From positions 1 through 32,010 of the forward strand of contig VFKL01000154.1 in assembly GCA_009885535.1 (NCBI GenBank): 32,010 nucleotides of DNA, in the 5' to 3' direction. This stretch comes from Chitinophagaceae bacterium. GTDB taxonomy: Bacteria > Bacteroidota > Bacteroidia > Chitinophagales > Chitinophagaceae. Made by a program: the position numbers and the translations under genes. Below the pieces are notes generated by a model. The model had not been told where the DNA came from. It worked only from the letters and a program-made list of their open reading frames with translations, and ran no database searches. Positions 18,201 through 21,901 of the stretch are shown one piece after another; the first letter of the stretch is position 1, and every line of letters begins with the position of its first letter.

Positions 18201-20342
18201 TCTTACCAAAGCACCCGAATTTGTAGCAAGGGTAACCGCTGTGTTGTATGTAGCAGTATTACTAGCAGGTGCGGCACCTCCAGTGTTTCCGTTTCCATCA
18301 TAATTTACAGCATAACTATTTATAGTCCAATTTGCAAACAAAGTAACATCAGAAGTAACTAAAAAAGATGTACCAACTGCATAGTTTGTTCCTGCAGATC
18401 CAAATAATTGAACTTCTGCAAGGCTTAAACAGTTTTGACCTGCAAGCTGAATACGCACGTATCTGGCGTCTTTATTTATTAAGAAATTTCTATTGCCGTA
18501 AACATATACTTCATTAGTTACGTATTTAGAAGAAACATTTGGGTCTCTTAAAGTTGTTGCAAGATCTTGAGAAGTAAATGGTACTGCAGAAGTTAAAATA
18601 TGAAAATTTTGTAAACGGTCATTACAGCAATCCAATCTGTTCCAAATGGTAATAGAGCCGATAAAATAAGTATTTTGTAAATCCAACTGCCACCAGCCCT
18701 GATTTTCACAATTATTATGTGTAACAGAATTCCCACCCCATTGTTGGTTTGTATTTCCGTCTATAGCCCTAGAAGCATCTCCTCCATGCCCTGTACTATT
18801 TTGTGTTGCTGGTTTACCAAGTGTAGGAATTTGTTGTTGTACACCTGAATTTGCCGTATTCCAACCAGCAAACGTGTAACCTGTTCTAACCAAACTACCC
18901 GAATTGGAAGGCAACAATAATGAGGTATTATATTTTGCTGCTCCATTTGGAGGAGGTGTTCCACCAGTACTTCCATTTGGATTATATGTTATGTAATAAG
19001 TATTTAAACGCCATTTTGCATAAAGTGTTCTGTTTGCTGAAGGAATGGTAGAAGAAGAACCAGCCGCAAAATCATTTCCGGTTGTATCTGCAAAAGTATT
19101 CCAACCCATAAATGTGTAGTTTGCTTTTGCCATTGTACCCACAGTTGCCAATGTAAATGTGTTGTTGTACACATCCGTAATGCTAGCAACAGATGGAGCA
19201 CCTGTTGCACCATTGGCATTATACGTAACGGTATAATTTGTAAAAAGCGAATTGTCATTTGTTACATAATTGCTCGAAGCGCCTGATAACGTAAAATTAT
19301 TTAAAGTACCATTTTTTTCATCAGTACCCATTTCAAACAAATTAACGACTCCGGTATTGTTACCAGCAGCTGTTCCCTGATTAAATGTAAAGTAACTTAA
19401 TAAGGCAGTTTCATTTCCCTTTAACTCATCATACATGCTGCCTTTAATTTGAGCCGCTGTTCTTTGGCTAGTCCAAGTTCTCACCTCATCCATTTTACCA
19501 TTAAAATAACCATCTGATGACCAACCACTTTTTCCAATGTAATTCGCAGTGTGTGTAACATTCTGAGAAAAAGCATTTATAAATGTTTTTGTACCATTCA
19601 ATTCACCATTAATGTATAAAGCCACCGAAGTTCCATTTATGGTTGCCGCTATATGCGTCCATTGGTTTAATGGAATTTGTTGAGTCGCCGTTATCACTTC
19701 TTCATTAACACCAAAAGCAGGCTTACCTGTAGAACCTGTACTTGATAAAAGATATATTGAATTCGCATTTGAATTTGCAGTTGAGCCAATTTGAATTATT
19801 CTAGACCAGTTTGTGGTTTCTGTTGGATAAACCCAAGCTTCAACCGTAAAAGAAGAACTCGTTGTTGCATAACCACTTGGCATTGAAACATAATCATCTA
19901 CCCCATCAAACGACAATGCGTTATTTCCATTTCCACCGGCAACCCCAACAGTTTTAGGAATCCACTGTGCAAACAAAGTTGTATTAGCCGTTAACGTAAT
20001 ACTACTGTTGAAATAGTACCTTGTTCCTGTTCCGGCAGCGTTGGTGTTCCAACCGCCAAAAGAGAATCCCGTTTTGTACAACCCTGTTTTGCTGTATTGC
20101 GCCACATTTGCCGAACCACCAGATACAATACCAGTTACCGTTGTTGGAACAGTTCCTCCAGTAGCACCATTTGAATTGTACACAAGGTCTAATGCATAAG
20201 AGAAACAAGTAACCATCATCAAAATGGTTAACATGCTCAAGCGCATAAAAATGTTTTTGCTAAAAATTGAAAGCTCAAACGAACGTCTTTTTGGGTTAGC
20301 TTGAAATGAAATTGGTTGCATTGTTAATGATTTTTTTGTCAT
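2988..20342 (-). CDS. Giant secreted multidomain repeat protein/adhesin (5784 aa) with type A T9SS C-terminal sorting domain
   Basis: Uninterrupted ORF; N-terminal hydrophobic signal (FMRLSMLTILMMVTCFSYA); InlB/Flg_new-like repeats (GFTFAGWNT...LYAKW), LamG (NALSFDGVDDYV, NALDFDGSNDYV, NALNFDGSNDYL, NAINFDGLNDKV), F5/8C-like modules, Cys repeats, PKD-like repeats, and C-terminus VKVYPNPSRGAFKIAL...RDLRGLVLKTF...GIYFLEVNEGNKTKTVRLVKF (TIGR04183-like). Confidence 0.93.
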   Translation of the reverse strand: MTKKSLTMQPISFQANPKRRSFELSIFSKNIFMRLSMLTILMMVTCFSYALDLVYNSNGATGGTVPTTVTGIVSGGSANVAQYSKTGLYKTGFSFGGWNTNAAGTGTRYYFNSSITLTANTTLFAQWIPKTVGVAGGNGNNALSFDGVDDYVSMPSGYATTSSSFTVEAWVYPTETTNWSRIIQIGSTANSNANSIYLLSSTGSTGKPAFGVNEEVITATQQIPLNQWTHIAATINGTSVALYINGELNGTKTFINAFSQNVTHTANYIGKSGWSSDGYFNGKMDEVRTWTSQRTAAQIKGSMYDELKGNETALLSYFTFNQGTAAGNNTGVVNLFEMGTDEKNGTLNNFTLSGASSNYVTNDNSLFTNYTVTYNANGATGAPSVASITDVYNNTFTLATVGTMAKANYTFMGWNTFADTTGNDFAAGSSSTIPSANRTLYAKWRLNTYYITYNPNGSTGGTPPPNGAAKYNTSLLLPSNSGSLVRTGYTFAGWNTANSGVQQQIPTLGKPATQNSTGHGGDASRAIDGNTNQQWGGNSVTHNNCENQGWWQLDLQNTYFIGSITIWNRLDCCNDRLQNFHILTSAVPFTSQDLATTLRDPNVSSKYVTNEVYVYGNRNFLINKDARYVRIQLAGQNCLSLAEVQLFGSAGTNYAVGTSFLVTSDVTLFANWTINSYAVNYDGNGNTGGAAPASNTATYNTAVTLATNSGALVRTGFTFAGWNTSADTMGTNYAAGASFTIPGNVTTLYAKWRPIKYTITYNGNGSTSGTVPPVLSSTINQTFTIPDNTGNLVRSGFTFAGWNTNAIGTGTNYAAGSTYTITSANASSVTSGTAGDIPIFTRTMGITPFGSVRSPGNEQFMNIIDGNVGTKYLDFNAGDGMGFTVNLGGTARTATKIAITTANDGSGRDPKNFEVFGSNDGVNFTSVGTGTIPCIGTRFFTRTFDISNTSPFLHYRVNVTNTCGDGMFQLAEVQLFESISTTNLYAKWNCGSTSTSLTVANTDNQKLCLGTAITNILYNTSGFTSIGTPTNLPAGVTAVFSTVTNILTISGTPNVSGTYNYSIPLIAGCGTTYVTGKIVVSNAPGNFGNALDFDGSNDYVKSTNSSSLQLNTTGTIEAWIKTSNAGSGYRGIVVKPYAYGLFLKDGILIAHNFNVGDKSTGINLADNKWHHVAFTYNAGVTDGSYIYIDGVLKLTTTYTILNQNESLFIGTNLPNTGQDFKGSIDEVRVWSTQRTQAQIRSSLGIELAGTEPGLASYFDFNHGIAAGTNTGVTTLSDRTSNANNGTVTNMALNGAASNWVANSFSIDAIGSIASTSSAITVCVNGTNQLRTNLLGGVWSLSDSTNATISSTGLLTGLSVGTTTANYTFTSSNGCTTNKTAVITVKVKSTSSQTVSACGSYAWKGTTYTTSGAKTWIGTSAIGCDSVVTLNLTINAFPASPVVNNSVASCIGVPITLSATSTPGTVVDWYQTATSSTPLLSGSNTFTTPNLSANATYYLVARDTVTGCVSAQPGVTNALNFDGSNDYLTAKSGVYFNGNFTIESWVYVRSFANWSRIIDFGNGAGNNCVLLSATYGTGGYPGFYVGGAQFQANRQLTLNKWNHVAATLNGTTATIYVNGQASGTANFPVPANVTRTKCLIGASNWGDPVFNGIMDELSIWNVALTPAQIQSSMFTQLTGSEAGLVAYYNFNEGTPGGTNTSITSLTDLTSNANHATFSNFALTGSTSNFVAGYDSIVANSRTKITITVSAGSSTYDTSRVNITNGATSYTWNGTVYTASGTYVRTSGCAVSVLILKLCSPSASSESVTACGSYLWKGTTYTTSGAKTWSGTNATGCDSVVTLNLTINAIPAKPVVTNGSSCAGNTVTLIATSTAGTEVDWYETSTSTTPLLVGSNTFTTPSLLSSTSYYVVARDVTTGCISAQSESSNAINFDGLNDKVTSSITNFTSTSDITYEAWVNSNSFGGVKSIINHIGWSAGMVHFQFAGNQIRFDVNGGNDNACSYGFNINTWYHIAAVYSTSTSTRTLKFYVNGILQNTITNNSFPSIVGSTPFTIGSWGNDRFFSGTLDEVRIWNVARTQTEIQANLYNELNQQSGLVASYHFNQGVASANNSTITTTLDASGNNNNGTVSNFTLSGASSNFVAGNSSILSNPRTTVTANINPLPTILTSSRGANICETGTTTLSATTSTRAKIDWYDSATGGFLMALGTNAFTTPTISTNTTYYAEARDTVTGCISATRTALTANVVALSTTSSTTQTSCDAFRWNNITYTASGVYTYNTINASGCDSFAIVDLTIKNSSSSTITETVCNSFIWNGTTYTTSGVKTFTTTNAVGCDSFAIANLTIRRATSSVLNQAACNSFEWNGVNYTTSGTRTLSGTNAAGCDSVATLNLTVNYSNSSTSTQTVCNSLLWNGVTYNTSGIYTFNTTNVGGCDSVATLNLTVKYSTSSSRTETVCNSFLWNGTTYTTSGIKTFTSTNAVGCDSVATLNLTVNYRSTSTSSVTVCNSLLWNGVNYTTSGVYTYTTANAVGCDSVATLNLTVKYGSTSTRTESICNSFLWNGITYTNSGVYTYTTTNAVGCDSVATLNLTVRKSSSSVANVSACITYVWNGVTYSTAGTRTWNGTNAAGCDSIAVLNLTIAQNNTYSTIDTAICTTTSLPYTFNGTSITSAGTYTITLRKADGCDSVITYIVTVNSVKPNAPTGITQTLVSNNCAARVYRFTVTSAVANAYGYRWLLPTSVGGVSGVTIDSGNINRSRTIKIKFASNAAALTRDSIKVLAFSGCGNSAFKGVKLTNAILNPPLSPSTIIGSTLVSNNCGETVYRFFAPSLPLGTATNGAATGYIWSLNISSTGTTALLDSGTLNSGTIVVRYTNANSTNIGDTIKLSYSSACGNGAVKSTIYPKPVIYLPLSPVSVTSELVSDVCGARVYRYKVSELPAVTNVSYTAATGYAWTMPYGALGQNGVLDSGSLSGQVIKIKYSSNAAAVVGDSIKVSYTSSCGNSIPKAIKLTNTLLTVPVAPLAITSTLVANNCGSKTYRYTAPDLTTATLNNIAASGYVWTINVSRQGSSSSLDSGSLSSKSIVVTYNNATNISIGDSIKLAFTSECGLSANKIIIFPNPTVSAPLAPTSISTSLVSDNCGARVYRYTAPSLPTVTNSANTAANGYAWSLPIGLVGSTGVLDSGTLSSRIIRIKYTSSAAASIGDSIKVAYTSTCGNSSVLATKLTNIVYSSPTVQLTAPTSLTQTLVSNTCNTKVYRYSVALPSSNTMGYQWSLPIGTVGSTGALDSGVLTSRVICIKYSSNAAAGLGDSIKVGYTTNCGNTPLLSTKLTKIALTTFNVPLAPTLITSTLLVNNCGEKVYRYVAPSLPMATATSVAASGYSWSFNTNAVGSSAVLDSGSADGKTIVIRYFNNSSVSIGDSVSLAYTSGCGISGKKKMIFANPLVKAPTSPASITAELVSNVCGERVYRYKAAALTSTINLSYTAANGYAWLMPTGSLGSTGILDSGSLSSQTIRVKYSSNAGASAGDSISVAYTSSCGNSLNKVTPLTNVVLTVPVAPIAITSTLVLNNCGEKVYRYVAPSLPVATATTVAANGYKWLFNVNTNGSNATLDSGSMESKVIVVRYSNSTSNSWNDIISLAYTSTCGVGANKSIIFPYPAVVAPLAPTTITTQLVSDICGARVYRYKAPAILSVTASDYTPATGYAWTMPFGNLGLTGVLDSGTLGSQTIKIRYSSNAGSATGDSIKVAFTSSCGNSKAAAIKLTNALLLTSVIPTPAVVMQELILNKCGEKAYRYTAPSLVTNTTGYQWQMPVGNYGSVGTLDSGTLTSKSIIVKYITNLTAGAGDTVRVAFKSNCGVGTYRSLALLNPPIYVPLTPTDITSELVSDACGARVYRFKSTPIQGVSNLSYAAATGYAWLMPTGPLANTASLDSGTLGSQIIRIAFNSNAPASINDSIKVAYTSSCGNSLFKAIRLPNVKVTAPAAPANITTTLLINNCSEKVYRYVAPSLPAATQNTWAATGYAWSFNTLSLGSSATLDSGSLEGQAIIVRYFNSSTVSVGDSIGVSYTSSCGNSANKIMIFPNPTVSAPLMPTSITAELVSDVCGARVYRYKAATLPSVTNMSFTAATGYAWSMPIGTLGLTGVLDSGSLGSQTIKIKYSSNAPANIGDSIKLAYTSSCGNSRNNVTMLSNIFMPATVIPTPGAVFQELKLNNCGEKVYRYTVPTLATNASGYKWEMPTGAYGTLGTLDSGTLTSKSILIRFNTDAIAGSGDSIKVAFTSICGMGAFKTSGLITPVIYIPNSPASITTELVSNECGARIYRYKASELPAVNNLSYTAANGYAWSMPYGPLGSNGVLDSGSMGSQTIRIKYSSNAGVSIGDSIKVAFTTSCGNTAFKVVNLSNSNLSVPAMPSSMMSTLLVNNCSEKVYRYVAPILPGATQTTGAGTGYLWTMPEGSLGSIGTLDSGSLDSRAIIIRFASNVAASAGDSIKLAYTSLCGSSLYKAFSLTNPVAFVPASPSNIITTLLANNCGEKVYRYTAPSLPAANQNLVQATGYVWSLFMNSGSRVILDSGSYDSKSIIVRYYINSLVNVDDSIALAYTSNCGISLNKSILLPSPAVMLPSSPSSITAELVSDDCGARVYRYKAANFPNIVNNISATPAIGYAWMMPIGPLGEMGDLDSGSLSSQTIRIKYRSNNGASAGDSIKVAFTTSSCGISAYRTTPLTNIIKRGLAAPTSISTTLLSNNCGEKVYRYVAPNLTPATNSTVAATSYAWSFNINEAGSTLLLDSGTMDGKAIIVRYFNNASSSVGDSISVAFNSVCGLSPNRTIVFPNPVVNAPFSPASISTELVSDVCGERVYRYTVSSFPTITNMTYTAATGYSWLMPIGTLGSTGVLDSGSLYSKTIKIRYANTAAARIGDSIKVAYTSSCGISPYKAVMLSNSNIVTIPAAPASITATLLVNNCSEKVYRYVAPALPAATQNTMAATGYIWSYSTLTLGSSASLDSGDIEGRAIIVRYFNSSSESIGDSIGVTYTSLCGNSETKSIIFPNPAVNAPLAPVSITTELVEDYCGSRVYRYKAASMPGITNMAHTAATGYAWSMPIGTLGLNGQLDSGTLGSQTIRIRYSSNAGATAGDSIQVSYTSSCGNSNARTVMLSNITLPLSVVPTPASITQTLVLNNCGEKAYRYTMSEVQGTAIVYQWSMPEGNYGSTGVIDSGSLNSKTIIIRYVSNSIAGSGDSIRAAFSSGCALSAYRTLGLINTASFIPLKPASMTVDLVSDDCGARVYRYSAPALASVNNLSYTAATGYAWSMPIGAVGSTGVLDSGSLSSQTILIKYSSNAEAAEGDSIKVAYTSSCGNSSALSVKLTNILLSNLSVQLTAPNAITQTLVSNYCGERVYRYTATAGQNSAIGYAWVMPIGTVGSTGVLDSGSLSSQTIRIKYSSNEAAATGDSIKVAYTSVCGTGYFKAAKLINTVLTAPIAPISISSVLLVNNCGEKVYRYTAPALFAPATGYVWTMGNNSNAIATIDSGSAEGNVVVVRYLNTASSFIGDSIKVAYNSGCGIGASKSMIFPNPGVNVPFTPATITAELVSDVCGARVYRYKAPVLPGVSNLSFTAPTGYAWSMPVGTLGATGTLDSGSLGSQVIRIVYSSNAAAATGDSIRLAYTSTCGNSANKAIRLSNLVKTGCLITKNANPIAQTPTETVSTKPTEMMVKVYPNPSRGAFKIALEGNGKDTKAKIRDLRGLVLKTFTINANQTIELGNDLKPGIYFLEVNEGNKTKTVRLVKF
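3295..12255 (-). repeat. 28 in-frame PKD-like protein repeats of about 90-110 aa
   Basis: Counted recurrences of (L/V)(V/L)x(N/D)xCG(A/E)(R/K)VYRY...GYxWxMPxGxxGxxGxLDSGxLxSxxIxIxYxSN...GDSIxVAYTSxCGNS in the 5784-aa translation. Confidence 0.9.
12425..13605 (-). repeat. Eight tandem ~49-aa (147-bp) Cys repeats: S(T/S)SSxxTVCNSFLWNGxTYTTSGxxTxTxTNAxGCDSVATLNLTV
   Basis: Eight consecutive copies read in the translation; two more isolated copies lie between LamG modules (ACGSYAWKGTTYTTSGAKTW..., ACGSYLWKGTTYTTSGAKTW...). Confidence 0.9.
13920..14570 (-). other. LamG/concanavalin-like module 4 (approximate boundaries)
   Basis: NAINFDGLNDKVTSS...YEAWVNS...WYHIAAVY...KFYVNGILQ...FTIGSWGNDRFFSGTLDEVRIWNVARTQTEIQ. 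Confidence 0.85.
15160..15795 (-). other. LamG/concanavalin-like module 3 (approximate boundaries)
   Basis: NALNFDGSNDYLTAKSGVYFNGNFTIESWVYV...NKWNHVAATLNGTTATIYVNG...FNGIMDELSIWNVALTPAQIQ. Confidence 0.85.
16440..17085 (-). other. LamG/concanavalin-like module 2 (approximate boundaries)
   Basis: NALDFDGSNDYVKSTNSSSLQLNTTGTIEAWIKTS...KWHHVAFTYN...IYIDGVLK...FKGSIDEVRVWSTQRTQAQI. Confidence 0.85.
17402..17880 (-). other. F5/8C (discoidin)-like module inserted in the fifth InlB/Flg_new-type repeat (approximate boundaries)
   Basis: FMNIIDGNVGTKYLDFNAGDGMGFTVNLGGTARTATKIAITTANDGSGRDPKNFEVFGSNDGVNFTSVGTGT...FLHYRVNVTNTCGDGMFQLAEVQLFE. Confidence 0.7.
18400..18855 (-). other. F5/8C fucolectin-like module inserted in the third InlB/Flg_new-type repeat (approximate boundaries)
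   Basis: LGKPATQNSTGHGGDASRAIDGNTNQQWGGNSVTHN...WWQLDLQNTYFIGSITIWNRLDCCNDRLQNFHI...ARYVRIQLAGQNCLSLAEVQLFG. Confidence 0.8.
19255..19935 (-). other. LamG/concanavalin-like module 1 (approximate boundaries)
   Basis: NALSFDGVDDYVSMPSGYATTSSSFTVEAWVYPTETTNWSRIIQIG...QWTHIAATINGTSVALYINGEL...FNGKMDEVRTWTSQRTAAQIKG. Confidence 0.85.
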
Positions 20343-20393
20343 TTTAATTTAAAATTGTAGGTAATTTCTGAGTATTAGGTGTTTATAAGAACG

Positions 20394-20424
20394 CAAATTT
20401 ATTATGTTTGTTTTAACAGTGCAA
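20394..20424 (-). promoter_or_regulatory. Bacteroidota-type promoter (-33 TTG, 20-nt spacer, -7 TAAATTTG) for the giant gene
   Basis: Minus strand TTG CACTGTTAAAACAAACATAA TAAATTTG matches the established TTG-N(19-21)-TAnnTTTG consensus; about 50 bp upstream of the start at 20342. Confidence 0.65.
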
Positions 20425-20646
20425 GTAGTGTCAACTCGCTTTCAAGCTTTTAGAAACAAATTCTAAGAAATAACAAAAAGTATTTTGTAATAAACTTGCA
20501 ATTTCCTTTAATTTGATATTTTTCAATTTTTTCATTAAATGTTAAACGGATTCTAATGAAATAAGCCAATTTCAGTTTTTCGAAATCAAACTGGAATTTT
20601 TTAAACCCGTATTTTAAAATTTGTACAAATGAATAATACTTTTTTT

Positions 20647-21879
20647 TTAAAATTCTTGAGGTGAAATCCCAATTATTTCTTTAAAAGCATAGTAGAAAGG
20701 TGTATAGGAGGAGAACCCTACATACTTAGATAGAGAATCAAGTGTGTTTCTTTTTAAGTAACCAGACTTGATCAAAATCGTTGCAAAGTTAATTTGGCAT
20801 TTTTTTCGGTAATTAATAAAGCTCAATTGGCTGCAATATTTGAAAATAAACTTCACATGACTGATTGGAATTTTAACCATTGAAGCCAACATTTCTAAAT
20901 CAAAATCATTTTTACAAACCACTTCGTATTGTAAAAAAACCCCGTCTATTTTTTTAAAGTAATCCGATAATTTGTCCTCAATATTGGAGAATAGTTTTAT
21001 ATCATTAGGGTTAATCATTTCTTTAATGGGCAAATTACTCCAACTGTTAAAATGAATTTCTTCACCTTTTTCTCGTTCAATTTCAAGTTCTATTTCTTTT
21101 TCTTTTACAATTTCTTTTTCTTTTAATTCAACGATTACATTTGAATATGGCGTTTTATACACCACATTTTGTACAGAAGTTTGCAAATTAAATCCATACA
21201 AAATTTCAGGCGAAATGATAATTCTTACAAAAATAGCCAGCCACAAAAAAGCACTTATCCATATCAATTCCATATTCTCAGGACCAAATACATTAGATGA
21301 AAATCTGATGTAAAATCCAACCACTATTCTTACCGCTATTAAAAACAACATTGCAGATAAAAACAAAAGCCAATGTTTAATTGCTTTCGGTTGTGTTATT
21401 TCGGATTGTTTTTTTTGTAAAAAATTAATGTTCAACATGTTGAATATGGCTACTGTATAATAGCCCAATAAAACACAAGTTGCTATCATGTTAAGACAAA
21501 CAAACCCAAGTTTTAAATCAGATTCTTCGTGTATGCCAAATGCAATTATTGAAAAAACAAGAATGACATTGGGTGCAATAAAATGGTACATGTCTTTTTG
21601 TGTCCATTTATCTTTGTTCAATACCTCTCTAAAATATAAAAAGCAACATGGAATAATATTTAAAGAAAACAACTCTCCCAATTTTGAAAATATCAATATA
21701 ATTTCATGATCAACAAATTGAGAAATCCCATAAAGCGTATATCTAAAAATAATATTGATCAACGTCAATTTCAGGTATCTATTTATTAAAACAGATGACT
21801 TTTTGAATTTGAATTGCAACAATAAAAACAATAAACAACCTACAAACGCTGTTAGAAAAAATAAAAATGCCTTTAACAT
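20647..21879 (-). CDS. Membrane-embedded AraC-family transcriptional regulator
   Basis: N-terminal multi-TM region (MLKAFLFFLTAFVGCLLFLLLQF..., ...HWLLFLSAMLFLIAVRIVVGF..., ...LIWISAFLWLAIFVRIII) and C-terminal AraC HTH (LASMVKIPISHVKFIFKYCSQLSFINYRKKCQINFA...LDSLSKYVGFSSYTPFYYAFKEIIGISPQEF). Confidence 0.88.
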   Translation of the reverse strand: MLKAFLFFLTAFVGCLLFLLLQFKFKKSSVLINRYLKLTLINIIFRYTLYGISQFVDHEIILIFSKLGELFSLNIIPCCFLYFREVLNKDKWTQKDMYHFIAPNVILVFSIIAFGIHEESDLKLGFVCLNMIATCVLLGYYTVAIFNMLNINFLQKKQSEITQPKAIKHWLLFLSAMLFLIAVRIVVGFYIRFSSNVFGPENMELIWISAFLWLAIFVRIIISPEILYGFNLQTSVQNVVYKTPYSNVIVELKEKEIVKEKEIELEIEREKGEEIHFNSWSNLPIKEMINPNDIKLFSNIEDKLSDYFKKIDGVFLQYEVVCKNDFDLEMLASMVKIPISHVKFIFKYCSQLSFINYRKKCQINFATILIKSGYLKRNTLDSLSKYVGFSSYTPFYYAFKEIIGISPQEF

Positions 21880-21901
21880 TATAAAAATTAGCTTGAAAAA
21901 A

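Noticed and set aside
3373-20208. Numerous short ORFs on the plus strand and in alternate minus frames within the giant gene (e.g. 10285..10719 +, 13684..14037 +, 17497..17907 +, 17351..17683 -)
   Set aside because: They shadow the repetitive codon pattern of the 5784-aa ORF (e.g. recurring LLYLI, LPQxDVYA words antisense to repeat motifs); no recognisable domains or independent start context.
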